Both the position numbers and the translations under genes were made by a program. Source: JAUXEH01 sp965533275 (GTDB taxonomy: Bacteria > Acidobacteriota > Aminicenantia > Aminicenantales > Aminicenantaceae). From it: a stretch of DNA of 64,000 nt. The notes under the pieces were generated by a model, which was not told the origin of the DNA, did no database searches, and was given only the letters and a program-made list of their open reading frames with translations. The stretch spans positions 71,130 through 135,129 of the forward strand of contig CBESWG010000005.1 in assembly GCA_965533275.1 (NCBI GenBank), read 5' to 3'. This document shows positions 41,289 to 49,559 of the stretch, piece after piece. Every line of letters starts with the position of its first letter. Within the stretch, counting starts at the first letter, position 1.

Positions 41289-43547
41289 CTACCTTTTTCT
41301 CACCCTGGTACCGGAGCGCGAAGAGGATGACGCCCGGGACGAACCCGTATTTCTTCCCGCCGAGCGGGCGGCGCTGCCTGCTGACCTTCCCGAGGAACGA
41401 GAGGCACTGCTCGCAGACCTGCCGGAAGAACGCGCGGAACTGCTTGAAGAGCGCGAGGGGGAGGAGCGAACCGACGAGGAGCGGTTCGAGGAGGAGCTGC
41501 GCGAGGGAGATGTTCGGTAGGAAGGGGAGGAGGAGCGCTGGCTGCTGCCCACACGACTCGAAGAGCGTGAGGGAGAGGAGCGGTTCGAGGAGGAACTGCG
41601 TGAAGGAGAAGTTCGGTAGGAAAGGGAGGAGCTTCTGCTAGAGGCGGAGCGGCTGGTGGTCGGGCGCTGCGTTTGCGTGCGGCTGGGCGTGGAATAGGCC
41701 GGGGCACTCCGCGATGTGCTGCGGGCACTCTGTGAACGGCTCGGGGATCGGGGCGAGGCCGAGCTTGGCGAGGAACGGCCGGTGCTCCTCGGTGTGCGCG
41801 AGGGATAGCTCCGGGAGGTCGTGCCGCTTACGCCCCTGCTGGGGCTCTGCTGTGATACGCCCCGGGCCGTGCGGCTGGGATAGGATCCCGCTGTGCGGGA
41901 GGCCGTCCGGGACTGCGACGAGCTGGTGCGGCCCACGGAGCCTCCCGCTCGTGACGGATAGGTCTGGGGCGCGCTGCGGGCGGTACTCGTGGCCCTGGAA
42001 GACGCGGCCGTCCTGCCCGCTGAGGCGCTGGAACGCGAGGGATAGGTCTGGGAGGCGGTCCGGTCACTTCTGCCTGTCAAAGATGCGGATGCCCTGGCCT
42101 GGGCCTCGCGTCCCGCTGTGCGTGACCCGGTAGGAGTAGACTTCAGAGTCGCAGATGAACCGCTGCGGCTCGATCGCGAAGGATAGGATTTCGTATCGGT
42201 CGTCCTGGCTGTGGATCCAGCGGTACGTCCGGAAGAGACGGCATTTCCGCTCCTCGAGGCCGAGCCGCCCGATACTCGAGAGGCGCCGGAGCGGTCATAG
42301 GTCTTGAGAGAGGACCGGGATGATACCCGCGCCGACCCGATACCTCGGGATGTCCCCGCGGCGAGGTCCGAGGCCGGTTGGCGTGAGGACAGCTGGACCT
42401 TTCCCATGCCCTTCGCCTGGCTGCGGCTGAGTGCAACGCGGGAGATATTCGGATCACTCAGCTGATTCTTTCGAACCGTCACCATTGTCCGTGAATCCGC
42501 AGCGTATGACCCGTAGTAGCGGTCCCCGTAATAATGATTGTTGACGATCGTGCCGGGGTACCCATGATAGCTCAATGCACTCCAACCATAGTGGTGGGCG
42601 CCGTGGTGCCAATGGACCCAGGCCGGCCCCCACCCGCAGCGGGGAATCCAGTACCAGCCCATCCCGAAGCGCCACTGCCAGCGGCCGTAGTGTGAGACAC
42701 ACCAGCCCCAAGAATGGGATGAGACCCAGGTATAGCCGATGATGGGATACCAGACCCAGCGTCCATAGGAGTAGGGCCTCCAGGTGTCATGATAGACGTG
42801 CGGCACCCAAACGTACCCGTAGGGGCTCTCATAGGTCCAGCGCCCGCCGGCGGCCAGCTCTCCCTCATAGGCACTCAGTTCCTCAGGGAGATAGGTGCTC
42901 GCCGGCTTCGCCAGCAGGGCATCCCGGCCGTGGTTCCAGTCGGAAAAGGCGTCGGCTGACAGGGAGGCCGCCCCTCTCGTAGGCCCCAGGATGAAGCGGC
43001 CCTCATCCGCGACCAGATGTTCCATCGCATGCACCACTTCGGAGGCGTTTTCCCCGGCCGCTTCGATGGAGCCCTCGATAACACTCAGCTCCGTCTCTCC
43101 GGCCTCGCCTGAACGGATGCGGTAGAGCCCCTCCTCCAGCACATAAAAGGATGCATCCGGAGTGTGTATTTCAAATCCCTGATCCTCGCCCAGGTATGAG
43201 ATCCGGAGGAAGACCTCCCCGCTCTTGAGATGCAGTTTCACAAAATCCAGGTTCTTGCTGGGGAGCTGGATGACCTCCAGCTGGGACTGATTATCCATCC
43301 GCAGGTAGTTCTGCTGGCCGAAATGGATCTCGAGACGGCCTTCCCGTGTGCCCAGAGCATCGCCGCTTATTACCGCCAGGTTTACGGTTCCGGCTTCTTG
43401 GCCCAGGTCCTGCGCCCTCTGCACATAGGTATCTCCGCTGACATAACTCATACGGGCATAGCTGTTGTCATAGTATGTGTCATCCTGAGCGGATGCCCAG
43501 GAAAAGAGCAAAATAAGAGAAGCGGTAAACAAAGCCCATTTCTTCAT
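41289..43547 (-). CDS. Secreted FecR/DUF6600 protein with long Arg/Ser-rich tail
   Basis: Exported protein of 752 residues. A signal peptide covers 1-20. Residues 30-190 form a FecR-like beta domain (VQRAQDLGQEAGTVNLAVIS to SVIEGSIEA). A Trp/Tyr/His-rich DUF6600-type region follows at about 235-330 (YVWVPHVYHDTWRPYSYGRW). From about 400 to the end the chain is almost only Ser, Arg, Thr, Ala, Gly and Pro with very many SR and RS steps, so it is highly basic and disordered. GAGGAGG precedes the ATG and a sigma-54 promoter lies just upstream. It may be a cell-surface or polyanion-binding protein; its function is unknown. Confidence 0.8.
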   Translation of the reverse strand: MKKWALFTASLILLFSWASAQDDTYYDNSYARMSYVSGDTYVQRAQDLGQEAGTVNLAVISGDALGTREGRLEIHFGQQNYLRMDNQSQLEVIQLPSKNLDFVKLHLKSGEVFLRISYLGEDQGFEIHTPDASFYVLEEGLYRIRSGEAGETELSVIEGSIEAAGENASEVVHAMEHLVADEGRFILGPTRGAASLSADAFSDWNHGRDALLAKPASTYLPEELSAYEGELAAGGRWTYESPYGYVWVPHVYHDTWRPYSYGRWVWYPIIGYTWVSSHSWGWCVSHYGRWQWRFGMGWYWIPRCGWGPAWVHWHHGAHHYGWSALSYHGYPGTIVNNHYYGDRYYGSYAADSRTMVTVRKNQLSDPNISRVALSRSQAKGMGKVQLSSRQPASDLAAGTSRGIGSARVSSRSSLKTYDRSGASRVSGGSASRSGNAVSSGRTAGSTARTTDTKSYPSRSSRSGSSATLKSTPTGSRTAGREAQARASASLTGRSDRTASQTYPSRSSASAGRTAASSRATSTARSAPQTYPSRAGGSVGRTSSSQSRTASRTAGSYPSRTARGVSQQSPSRGVSGTTSRSYPSRTPRSTGRSSPSSASPRSPSRSQSARSTSRSAPAYSTPSRTQTQRPTTSRSASSRSSSLSYRTSPSRSSSSNRSSPSRSSSRVGSSQRSSSPSYRTSPSRSSSSNRSSSVRSSPSRSSSSSARSSGRSASSASRSSGRSAGSAARSAGRNTGSSRASSSSRSGTRVRKR
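41476..41619. repeat. Two 45-bp coding repeats in the Arg/Ser-rich tail
   Basis: Nearly identical units at 41476-41520 and 41575-41619, 99 bp (33 codons) apart, both encode SYRTSPSRSSSSNRS. This points to expansion of the tail by unequal duplication. Confidence 0.8.
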
Positions 43548-43569
43548 GGTGCCTCCTCAACTACCTATC

Positions 43570-43585
43570 AGCAATTTTTATGCCA
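43570..43585 (-). promoter_or_regulatory. Sigma-54 promoter of the Arg/Ser-rich secreted protein gene
   Basis: The minus strand reads TGGCATAAAAATTGCT, a full match to TGGCAYR-N4-TTGCW. The predicted start near 43560 leaves just room for the GAGGAGG ribosome site before the ATG at 43547. Confidence 0.85.
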
Positions 43586-43616
43586 AGCTGTTTCCCCCTG
43601 GGATCCGGCCGGACGA

Positions 43617-43636
43617 CTGTCCTGTATCGGGGACAG
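43617..43636. repeat. Inverted repeat CTGTCC-N8-GGACAG upstream of the sigma-54 promoter
   Basis: Perfect 6-bp arms 32 bp upstream of the -24 element, a possible activator site. The rest of the 298-bp gap between this promoter and the next gene is G/A-rich and shows only the hairpin at 43797-43834. Confidence 0.45.
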
Positions 43637-43796
43637 ATGAGTGCCTGGGGCGACACACCCGAGCCTCCCTATGTATGTGTGTGAGGGGAGGGGAGGCCAG
43701 GCAGGCCTTACAGGCAGAGTTTTTCACTATAAAGAAATAGATGGATAGGATCGGCCCTGAGGGGCCCGGATTTTGAGGAAGGAAGGGATACAGGCA

Positions 43797-43834
43797 GGGA
43801 GCGAGGCCTCTTCCCCCGAAGGGGCTTCGCTCCC
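43797..43834 (-). terminator. Strong hairpin after the 65-residue protein gene
   Basis: GGGAGCGA and TCGCTCCC, followed inward by GCC/GGC and CTTC/GAAG pairs, form a long stem 12 bp after the stop at 43846. There is no T run, so termination would need Rho or the hairpin acts as a 3'-end protector. Confidence 0.5.
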
Positions 43835-43845
43835 TGAGCCGTCGC

Positions 43846-44043
43846 TTACTTTTTCTTCAGGATGGGCATGCCGGTGCGTGTGGTCTCGATGACCTTGTAG
43901 CCATCGGGGACCGCGTCCAGCGAGCCATCTCTGATGTCACGCGCAAAAAAGAAGATCCTCTGCTGCCGTCCCCCCTTGAGGTTTACATCCTTGAAGTGGA
44001 GATAGTAGGTTACTCCTTTTGAATTTGTGAAAGTGAACGCCAT
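43846..44043 (-). CDS. Small conserved protein of unknown function
   Basis: Protein of 65 residues. The opening FTNSKGVTYYLHFKDVNLKG, the IFFFARDI segment and the ending TGMPILKKK recall a small conserved family seen in many environmental bacteria, for which I know no function. It is Lys/Arg-rich with no signal peptide or membrane segment. GGAGGT lies 8 nt before the ATG, and a good promoter precedes it, which supports expression. Confidence 0.75.
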   Translation of the reverse strand: MAFTFTNSKGVTYYLHFKDVNLKGGRQQRIFFFARDIRDGSLDAVPDGYKVIETTRTGMPILKKK

Positions 44044-44063
44044 TTATTTTACCTCCATAGAGA

Positions 44064-44092
44064 TTTATATGCTGAAAGTGTTTTCCACTCAA
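44064..44092 (-). promoter_or_regulatory. Promoter of the 65-residue protein gene
   Basis: On the minus strand TTGAGT (44092-44087), 17-bp spacer, TATAAA (44069-44064). The rest of the 294-bp gap to the next gene holds only the promoter at 44258. Confidence 0.7.
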
Positions 44093-44257
44093 CAGCCTAA
44101 GCTCATCAGACCCGATCAGGCACAGATTCTCGAGGTTACTGTTCCGGCTTGTTTGCCCCAGTCCCTCCCTGTCGAACTTTCAGGTCTTGGTCCATATGTA
44201 TCGGATAAATCGGACAATGTCAAGAGAAAATATGGGGTTTTTCTCGGGAAAATCATC

Positions 44258-44266
44258 TGTTATAAT
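44258..44266 (+). promoter_or_regulatory. Extended -10 promoter of the msrC-like gene
   Basis: TGT then a perfect TATAAT at 44261-44266; the -35 is weak. The leader to the GTG start would be about 65 nt. Confidence 0.55.
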
Positions 44267-44337
44267 GACTTTGGCACCGATTTTCGATCCCCCTGAAACC
44301 GGCTCAGAGCGCGGAACTCGACCAAAAGGAGAGCGGC

Positions 44338-44808
44338 GTGGACACAGCAGCGAGACTGGACAAACGATACGAGAGGATCTACACACAGCTCCGGGAGCTG
44401 CTTCCCAAGAGCCAGGATCTCACAGCCCACATGGCGACCGTCACCGCCCTGCTGCACCACAAGATGCCGCACTTTTTCTGGACCGGATTCTATCTGCTCA
44501 AGGATCAACGCCTCGTGGTGGGCCCCTACCAGGGGCCGGTCGCGTGTCAGGTTCTGGAGGGCCCGGACGGTGTGTGCTGGGCCGGAGTCCTCAAGAAAGA
44601 GGTCGTCCTCGTCCCGGACGTGCATCGCTTCCCCGGACACGTGGCCTGTGACAGCCGTTCCAAATCCGAGATCGTGGCTCCTCTGTTCACGGAGGGGGGG
44701 GATGTGTGGGCCGTGCTCGATGTCGACAGCCAGCGCCTCGACGCCTTTTCAGATGTGGATGCCTCCTGGCTGGGAAAGATCACACAGCTGATTTCGCCGG
44801 GGGAGTGA
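44338..44808 (+). CDS. msrC: Free methionine-(R)-sulfoxide reductase (GAF domain)
   Basis: Enzyme of 156 residues that reduces free methionine-R-sulfoxide with thioredoxin. The single GAF domain has the three Cys positions of fRMsr: PVACQVL near 76, GPDGVCW near 86, and FPGHVACDSRSKSEIVAPL near 110. DVDSQRLDAFSDVDASWL closes the fold. It starts with GTG, with AAAAGGAG upstream. It fits the anaerobe's oxidative-damage repair set with rubrerythrin. Confidence 0.9.
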   Translation: MDTAARLDKRYERIYTQLRELLPKSQDLTAHMATVTALLHHKMPHFFWTGFYLLKDQRLVVGPYQGPVACQVLEGPDGVCWAGVLKKEVVLVPDVHRFPGHVACDSRSKSEIVAPLFTEGGDVWAVLDVDSQRLDAFSDVDASWLGKITQLISPGE

Positions 44809-44811
44809 TCA

Positions 44812-45669
44812 TCAAGGTCGGGATCCACGCCCCTCGACCACGATCTTTCCGGCCACCTCCATGAGCAGTTTGACCGCAGCCGCGGCCGTGATTCCAGAGG
44901 AATCGCGTGCGGGATTGACCTCGACCACATCCATACCCACGATCTCGGCCTCCAGTCGGTGTAGGATCCCCAGGGCCTGCCGTGTGGTCAATCCACCCGG
45001 CTCCAGGTGGGACACGCCGGGAGCATACGCCGGGTCTAGGGCGTCTATATCAAAGGAGATATACAGCGGATTCCGGAAACTCAGGGCCAGGTCATCCCGC
45101 AGGTCCTTCATCTCGATCATGCGGATGCCGGAGCGTCCGGACTTGGAACGATGGTCCGCGGTAGCAGCCCGGATCCCTACCTGAACCAGGCTGGCAGCGA
45201 GCCCCTGCTCGAGGATCCGCGCGAAGGGACATGCATGGGAATGGGGATCGCCCCGGTAGTCCTCGTATAGGTCCGGATGTGCGTCGAAGTGGAGGATGTC
45301 CAGGATCGGGAATGCCTTTGCCAGAGCACGCACGACCGGATAGGTCACGGAGTGGTCCCCCCCCAGCACCAGCGGAACGGCCGACCGGTCCAGGATCGGG
45401 GATAGCCGGCCCTCGATCCGGGCCGCGACCTGTTCAAATTCTCCGGTGACATCCACGTCGCCCAGGTCCACCAGGGTCGTGTCGCGAGAAAGATCGGCTC
45501 CCAGCTCCGTGAAGGCATTGATCATGTCTCCATCCGAGGCGGCACGTATGGCCGCCGGCCCTGCCGCCGCCCCTTTGAGATAGGATGACTTGTCGTCATA
45601 GGGAATGCCCAGCACAGCGAGATCGTAGTTGTCCACGCCTGTCTTTACGGCGCCGCCGAAGTCACTCAT
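44812..45669 (-). CDS. speB: Agmatinase/arginase-family ureohydrolase
   Basis: Binuclear manganese hydrolase of 285 residues, most like agmatinase (agmatine to putrescine and urea). Metal-binding motifs are complete: GGDHSVTYP, HFDAHPDLYE with HSHACPF, and SFDIDALDPAYAPG, followed by GMDVVEVNPARD. Specificity for agmatine over other guanidino compounds is inferred. ATG at 45669 overlaps the MEMO-like gene stop by eight bases, placing it last in a symporter-MEMO-agmatinase operon. Confidence 0.9.
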   Translation of the reverse strand: MSDFGGAVKTGVDNYDLAVLGIPYDDKSSYLKGAAAGPAAIRAASDGDMINAFTELGADLSRDTTLVDLGDVDVTGEFEQVAARIEGRLSPILDRSAVPLVLGGDHSVTYPVVRALAKAFPILDILHFDAHPDLYEDYRGDPHSHACPFARILEQGLAASLVQVGIRAATADHRSKSGRSGIRMIEMKDLRDDLALSFRNPLYISFDIDALDPAYAPGVSHLEPGGLTTRQALGILHRLEAEIVGMDVVEVNPARDSSGITAAAAVKLLMEVAGKIVVEGRGSRP

Positions 45670-46921
45670 CTTCGCCTCCCCCCCTCTTCCCCTTGCCGGC
45701 ACCCTCTGTCAGCAGCACGGCAGCGAAGCTCACGGCCGACTGGGTCGGCTCCTCAAGCCAGAACTCATAATCCAGGATGCGGCCCTCGAGACCGTCAAAG
45801 AGCTCCAGCAGGCTGGCCAGGGCGGAGAATCCGCAGACGTGGTATCGGTCCTCCACCCTGCGGCCCTCCTGCCAGAATTCCTTCACATCTCCCCTGGCGA
45901 GGGAATCGAGCAGGGCCTTGTCATGGGCCCTGGCTTCTGGCATCAGCGCAGCAGCACTGAGGTCATGCCCGAATTTCGGCCCGATATGGGAAAAGTCCAC
46001 CCCGGCGATCACGAGCGTGTCCGGCTCTTTGGCTAGGAGCGCACTCAAGGCAGAGAGGAAGGAGCGAATTTCGTCCTGTTCGTTTGGCCTGGCGACCCGG
46101 CCCAGGAGTTCATGGAAGGAGCCGCAGAGGATGGGGACGATGCGGAATGCGCCCTCGTCCTTGAACAGATGCTGGCAGAAGAGCAGCTGGAACTCCAGTG
46201 AATGTTCGCTGCGGTGGACAAAATCGTCCGGGCTGACCGACTGTCCTCCCCCCTCCGTCCTGAGGGCAGCCACCCAGTCCCGATCGCTCCGCACGTCTCC
46301 CAAGGGAGTGCGAAATGTCTTTTCTGTCAGGGAAAAAAAAGAGCCCTGTAGCCCATGCCCGACTCCGAGGAGGACGATCCTCTTAGGGGCGAGGCCCCGG
46401 AGGCTCCCATACGCGCTGGCATAGACCCTCTTCCCCACACCCAGGTCGATGTGAGGGGCCACCAGGGCCCTGATCTTCTCTCCTGCGGCCGGAGGCGGAT
46501 CTTCCACAGGCAACATCTCTGCCATGAACGCCTCCAGATCCGAACGGTCGTCGGGATAGGCCCGGCCGGCCAGGTAGGGTGCGCGCACGGAAAGGCGGCC
46601 GTACTCATGGAAGATCTTATCCCTGGCCTGGCGATACCGGTCGGAGTCCAGCAGCATGATCTCGTCCATCTGCTGCACCAGGGATTCCACGGCCTCCATA
46701 CCGACATAGACGTTGTTGTTGTGGCGGATGAGCTCGAACTGGATGTCCGTGAGGGTCCGATCTCCATCGATCAGGTGGAGCAGGGCCAGCCCCACTCCCT
46801 TCAGCGCCAGGGATTCCGGGACCAGGCCCAGAGAGTCATGGATCACAAACACCGTCTCGCCCTCATGGGAAGTCGGGACGACCTCGATGTCGCTGCGCAG
46901 GCGCGGCGCCTTATCAGCCAT
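45662..46921 (-). CDS. AmmeMemoRadiSam system protein B (MEMO1 family) with N-terminal extension
   Basis: Protein of 419 residues. The MEMO domain covers about 150-405 with the metal-type residues in VAPHIDLGVG, RSEHSLEFQ, GVDFSHIGP and VCGFSA. About 110 residues before it form a separate small domain (LKGVGLALLHLIDGDRTLTD) resembling a PqqD-like winged-helix fold. The companion AMMECR1 and radical SAM genes of the usual trio are not in the window. Function of the family in bacteria is unresolved. It overlaps both neighbours by eight bases. Confidence 0.85.
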   Translation of the reverse strand: MADKAPRLRSDIEVVPTSHEGETVFVIHDSLGLVPESLALKGVGLALLHLIDGDRTLTDIQFELIRHNNNVYVGMEAVESLVQQMDEIMLLDSDRYRQARDKIFHEYGRLSVRAPYLAGRAYPDDRSDLEAFMAEMLPVEDPPPAAGEKIRALVAPHIDLGVGKRVYASAYGSLRGLAPKRIVLLGVGHGLQGSFFSLTEKTFRTPLGDVRSDRDWVAALRTEGGGQSVSPDDFVHRSEHSLEFQLLFCQHLFKDEGAFRIVPILCGSFHELLGRVARPNEQDEIRSFLSALSALLAKEPDTLVIAGVDFSHIGPKFGHDLSAAALMPEARAHDKALLDSLARGDVKEFWQEGRRVEDRYHVCGFSALASLLELFDGLEGRILDYEFWLEEPTQSAVSFAAVLLTEGAGKGKRGGGEDE

Positions 46922-48146
46922 GGTCCGGCGGCTCCCCCATGCCTTTCAGGGACTCGCCCTCGAGCCGGGCGATGATCACGGCTCCGCAGCTGTCGCTGAG
47001 CACATTGACCGTCGTGCGGAACATGTCCAGGATGCGGTCCACCGCCAGGATGATGGCGACGCCTTCCAGAGGAAGCCCCACGGCCCTCAGGATGATGGAC
47101 ATCATCACCATCCCGCTCATCGGCACGCTGGCTGCGCCTATGGAAGCCAGCAGGGCCGTGAACACGATGATGATCTGGGCCCCGAAGCCGAGTTCGAAAC
47201 CGTAGACCTGGGCGATGAAGATCGTGGCCACGCACTCATAGAGGGCGGTACCGTCCATGTTCACGGTCGCCCCGATGGGCAGCACGAAGCTTGCGATCTT
47301 CTTGGATACGCGGGAATTTCCCGTGACAGCGGCCATGGTCAGGGGCAGGGTCACGATGGTGGAGCAGGTGGAGAAGGCCATCATGAGGGCCGAGGGCATC
47401 CCCCGGTAGTGTTTGAGGGGATTGACACGGCCGACCAGCATCAGAAGCAGCGGGAGGTTGACAAAAGCGTGGATGGCCAGCCCGGTCAGCACCACAGCGA
47501 AGTAGAAACCCAGGGAGCGGAAGGCCTCGAATCCCGTGCGGGCCACGATCCGGGCCAGGATCCCGAATACACCCAGAGGGGCGCTCCAGACCACAAAAAA
47601 GGTCAGCTTCATCATGGTGTCGAACGCGGCCTGGAAAAAATCGCTCAGCTGCATCCGGGGCTTGGGCTTGAGCCGTGTGATGAAATAGCCGAACAGGATT
47701 GAGAAGAAGATGACGGGCAGCACGTCTCCCTGCGCTAGGGCCGCAAACGGATTCTCCGGGATGATACGGATGAGCAGCTCTCCGATGCCCTGCTCCGAGG
47801 CCGCGATCTGTTCCGGGGCGGCCTCCAGCCCGATCTCGGCTCCCGCGCCCGGCTTGAGCAGGTTGACCAGGACCTGACCGGTCAGGATGGCCAGCAGGCT
47901 GCTCACCACGTAGTAAGCAAAGGTCTTCAGGCTCAGCCGACCCAGTCCGGTGGCGCTCCCCACGCTCACGACACCCGAGATTATGGAGGTGACGATGAGC
48001 GGCATGATAGCCATGCGCAGCAGGCGCAGAAAGATCTGGGCGAGGGGATCGGCGAGGGGCAGGATGCCTTCGCCAAATACCCAGCCGGCCACGATCCCCA
48101 GAAAAAATCCGATGAATATGTAGTGTGTCAGGGAAAGTTTTTTCAT
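46914..48146 (-). CDS. Dicarboxylate/amino acid:cation symporter (DAACS family)
   Basis: Inner-membrane glutamate/aspartate or C4-dicarboxylate symporter of 410 residues. Eight helices and two re-entrant loops are expected; the SIGAASVPMSG serine-rich loop, the NMDGTALYE motif and the C-terminal VDRILDMFRTTVNVLSDSCG are diagnostic. The DMFRT variant and the final aspartate keep the cation site. It is the first gene of an operon with the MEMO-like protein and agmatinase. Confidence 0.93.
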   Translation of the reverse strand: MKKLSLTHYIFIGFFLGIVAGWVFGEGILPLADPLAQIFLRLLRMAIMPLIVTSIISGVVSVGSATGLGRLSLKTFAYYVVSSLLAILTGQVLVNLLKPGAGAEIGLEAAPEQIAASEQGIGELLIRIIPENPFAALAQGDVLPVIFFSILFGYFITRLKPKPRMQLSDFFQAAFDTMMKLTFFVVWSAPLGVFGILARIVARTGFEAFRSLGFYFAVVLTGLAIHAFVNLPLLLMLVGRVNPLKHYRGMPSALMMAFSTCSTIVTLPLTMAAVTGNSRVSKKIASFVLPIGATVNMDGTALYECVATIFIAQVYGFELGFGAQIIIVFTALLASIGAASVPMSGMVMMSIILRAVGLPLEGVAIILAVDRILDMFRTTVNVLSDSCGAVIIARLEGESLKGMGEPPDHG

Positions 48147-48160
48147 GCTGTTGAACGGCT

Positions 48161-48169
48161 ATTATATCA
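48161..48169 (-). promoter_or_regulatory. Extended -10 promoter of the symporter operon
   Basis: On the minus strand TGA precedes a perfect TATAAT (48166-48161). No matching -35 is seen; the start codon at 48146 is 15 bp away, so the leader is very short. Confidence 0.5.
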
Positions 48170-48187
48170 AAATCCTTGTCAATTCCC

Positions 48188-49309
48188 ATGGTTTTTAATA
48201 GCGTATCCCCGATGGGACTGATGCAGCAGAAGTTCTCCCGCCTTTACCGTCGGGCACTGGAGCCGGCGAACAGGATCCCCTTCACCCTGGAGAGTGACCG
48301 TCTCGTGCTTTTTTCGGACCACCACAAGGGAGACAGGAGCGCCGCAGACGATTTCAACAAGAATTCAGAAGTATACACGGCGGCCCTCGATTTCTACGCG
48401 GAGGAAGGATTTAGCCTCCTGATTCTGGGAGATAGCGAAGAGCTGTGGGAGAATACCTATACCCGGGTCAAGAGACACTACAGCAGCTTGATCAAACGGG
48501 AGGTCGACCTGGCCCTCTCCGGGCCGGACGGCAGGAAGATCCGCATCTGGGGGAATCACGACAAGGAGCTCATCCTGCAGCGGCTCAGGAAAAGGATCGA
48601 GAGGGACGAGCAGGATCCGCTGCACGGGGCCGATCTCAGGGAAAGCTTGTGCCTGGGCTCGGACATCTTCCTGATCCACGGCCATCAGGGTCGGTTCTTC
48701 GAGGACAAGGCCTGGAGGATCAGCCGCTGGGCCGTCCATTTTGTCTGGCGGACCATCCAGAGGCTCCTGCACATCGGGATCGACGGACCCGTGGAGAACG
48801 TGGCCATACGCGAGGGGCTGGAGATGCAGTACTACCGGTGGGCCGAGGCGCAGCGCGTCCTGTTGATCTGCGGGCACACTCACCGCGCGGTGTTTGCCTC
48901 TCTGACATGGTACGACAGGTTGGACCAGGAGGTGCGTGACCTCCGCCAAAAAAGAGCCGAGTCCCCTCCTCCCCGGCAGCGGAAGCTGGACCGGCAGATC
49001 CGGAAAAGGGAGGGTGAAATGGCGCGCCTCCGGGCCAGACAGGGGGGCAAACTTCCGCGTTCCTTTGCCCATCCTGCGGGCTCCGCCCTGCCCTGCTACT
49101 TCAATGCCGGCTGCTGCGGATACACCAACGGCATCACCTGTATCGAGATCGACCGGGGAGAGATCCGGCTTATGAAATGGTCGCGCGAACCCCTCGAACG
49201 CACTGTCCTGGTCAGGGGCGATCTCGGGGAGATCATCCACCACATAAAGAAGAAAGGAAGAAAGGAAGAAAGACGGGCCGGCGGGAAGCCGGACCCGACC
49301 TCGGAATAG
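48188..49309 (+). CDS. Calcineurin-like metallophosphoesterase
   Basis: Phosphoesterase of 373 residues. The metal-binding motifs are in order: LFSDHHKGD near 40, LGDSEELWEN near 80 (the usual GDxxD is GDSEE), IWGNHDKEL near 118, LIHGHQG near 160 and CGHTHRAVF near 230. The C-terminal part is charged and ends Lys/Arg/Glu-rich. The start is uncertain: ATG at 48188, an in-frame TTG at 48176 or ATG at 48212 are possible, and none has a clear ribosome site. Substrate unknown. Confidence 0.82.
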   Translation: MVFNSVSPMGLMQQKFSRLYRRALEPANRIPFTLESDRLVLFSDHHKGDRSAADDFNKNSEVYTAALDFYAEEGFSLLILGDSEELWENTYTRVKRHYSSLIKREVDLALSGPDGRKIRIWGNHDKELILQRLRKRIERDEQDPLHGADLRESLCLGSDIFLIHGHQGRFFEDKAWRISRWAVHFVWRTIQRLLHIGIDGPVENVAIREGLEMQYYRWAEAQRVLLICGHTHRAVFASLTWYDRLDQEVRDLRQKRAESPPPRQRKLDRQIRKREGEMARLRARQGGKLPRSFAHPAGSALPCYFNAGCCGYTNGITCIEIDRGEIRLMKWSREPLERTVLVRGDLGEIIHHIKKKGRKEERRAGGKPDPTSE

Positions 49310-49313
49310 ACTA

Positions 49314-49350
49314 CTCCCTCCTTGTGAAAGGGGGGAGTAGAAGGAGGGAG
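49314..49350. repeat. Inverted repeat CTCCCTCCTT-N17-AAGGAGGGAG
   Basis: Perfect 10-bp arms lie 5 bp after the metallophosphoesterase stop. No T run follows, so it may be a Rho-dependent or 3'-end hairpin. The remaining gap to the next gene holds the two -10 elements at 49511-49532. Confidence 0.55.
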
Positions 49351-49510
49351 GAGAGGATCCTCGCCCTCTCCCTTTTTCAAACCTCGACTCTGCCTTGGAT
49401 GAGGTGAGTGACCGGCTTTTTGGGCTCGGTCATGATCATTGTGGCACAGGGTCATTTGGGGGTCAATCACCCCTAACGATGATATGCGGGGTGATAAATC
49501 GAGTAGCTGG

Positions 49511-49532
49511 TGCTATAATCCGGTGTTATAAT
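49511..49532 (+). promoter_or_regulatory. Two tandem extended -10 elements for the ferritin-like gene
   Basis: TGC-TATAAT (49514-49519) and TGT-TATAAT (49527-49532) lie 13 bp apart, both facing the gene at 49560. Neither has a good -35. Confidence 0.55.
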
Positions 49533-49559
49533 AATCGGCTATGAATAGAAGGAGGAATC

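Noticed and set aside
41300..42457. Several open frames inside the Arg/Ser-rich region on both strands
   Set aside because: Low-complexity coding sequence is open in several frames; only the 752-residue frame has a signal peptide, ribosome site and recognisable N-terminal domains.
43570..43845. Possible small RNA gene in the gap upstream of the Arg/Ser-rich protein gene
   Set aside because: Apart from the sigma-54 promoter and two hairpins there is no promoter-terminator pair in the right order.
49320..49360. Similarity of the purine-rich repeat after the phosphoesterase gene to the G-rich repeats near 61.3 kb
   Set aside because: Both are G-rich but share no common word of useful length.
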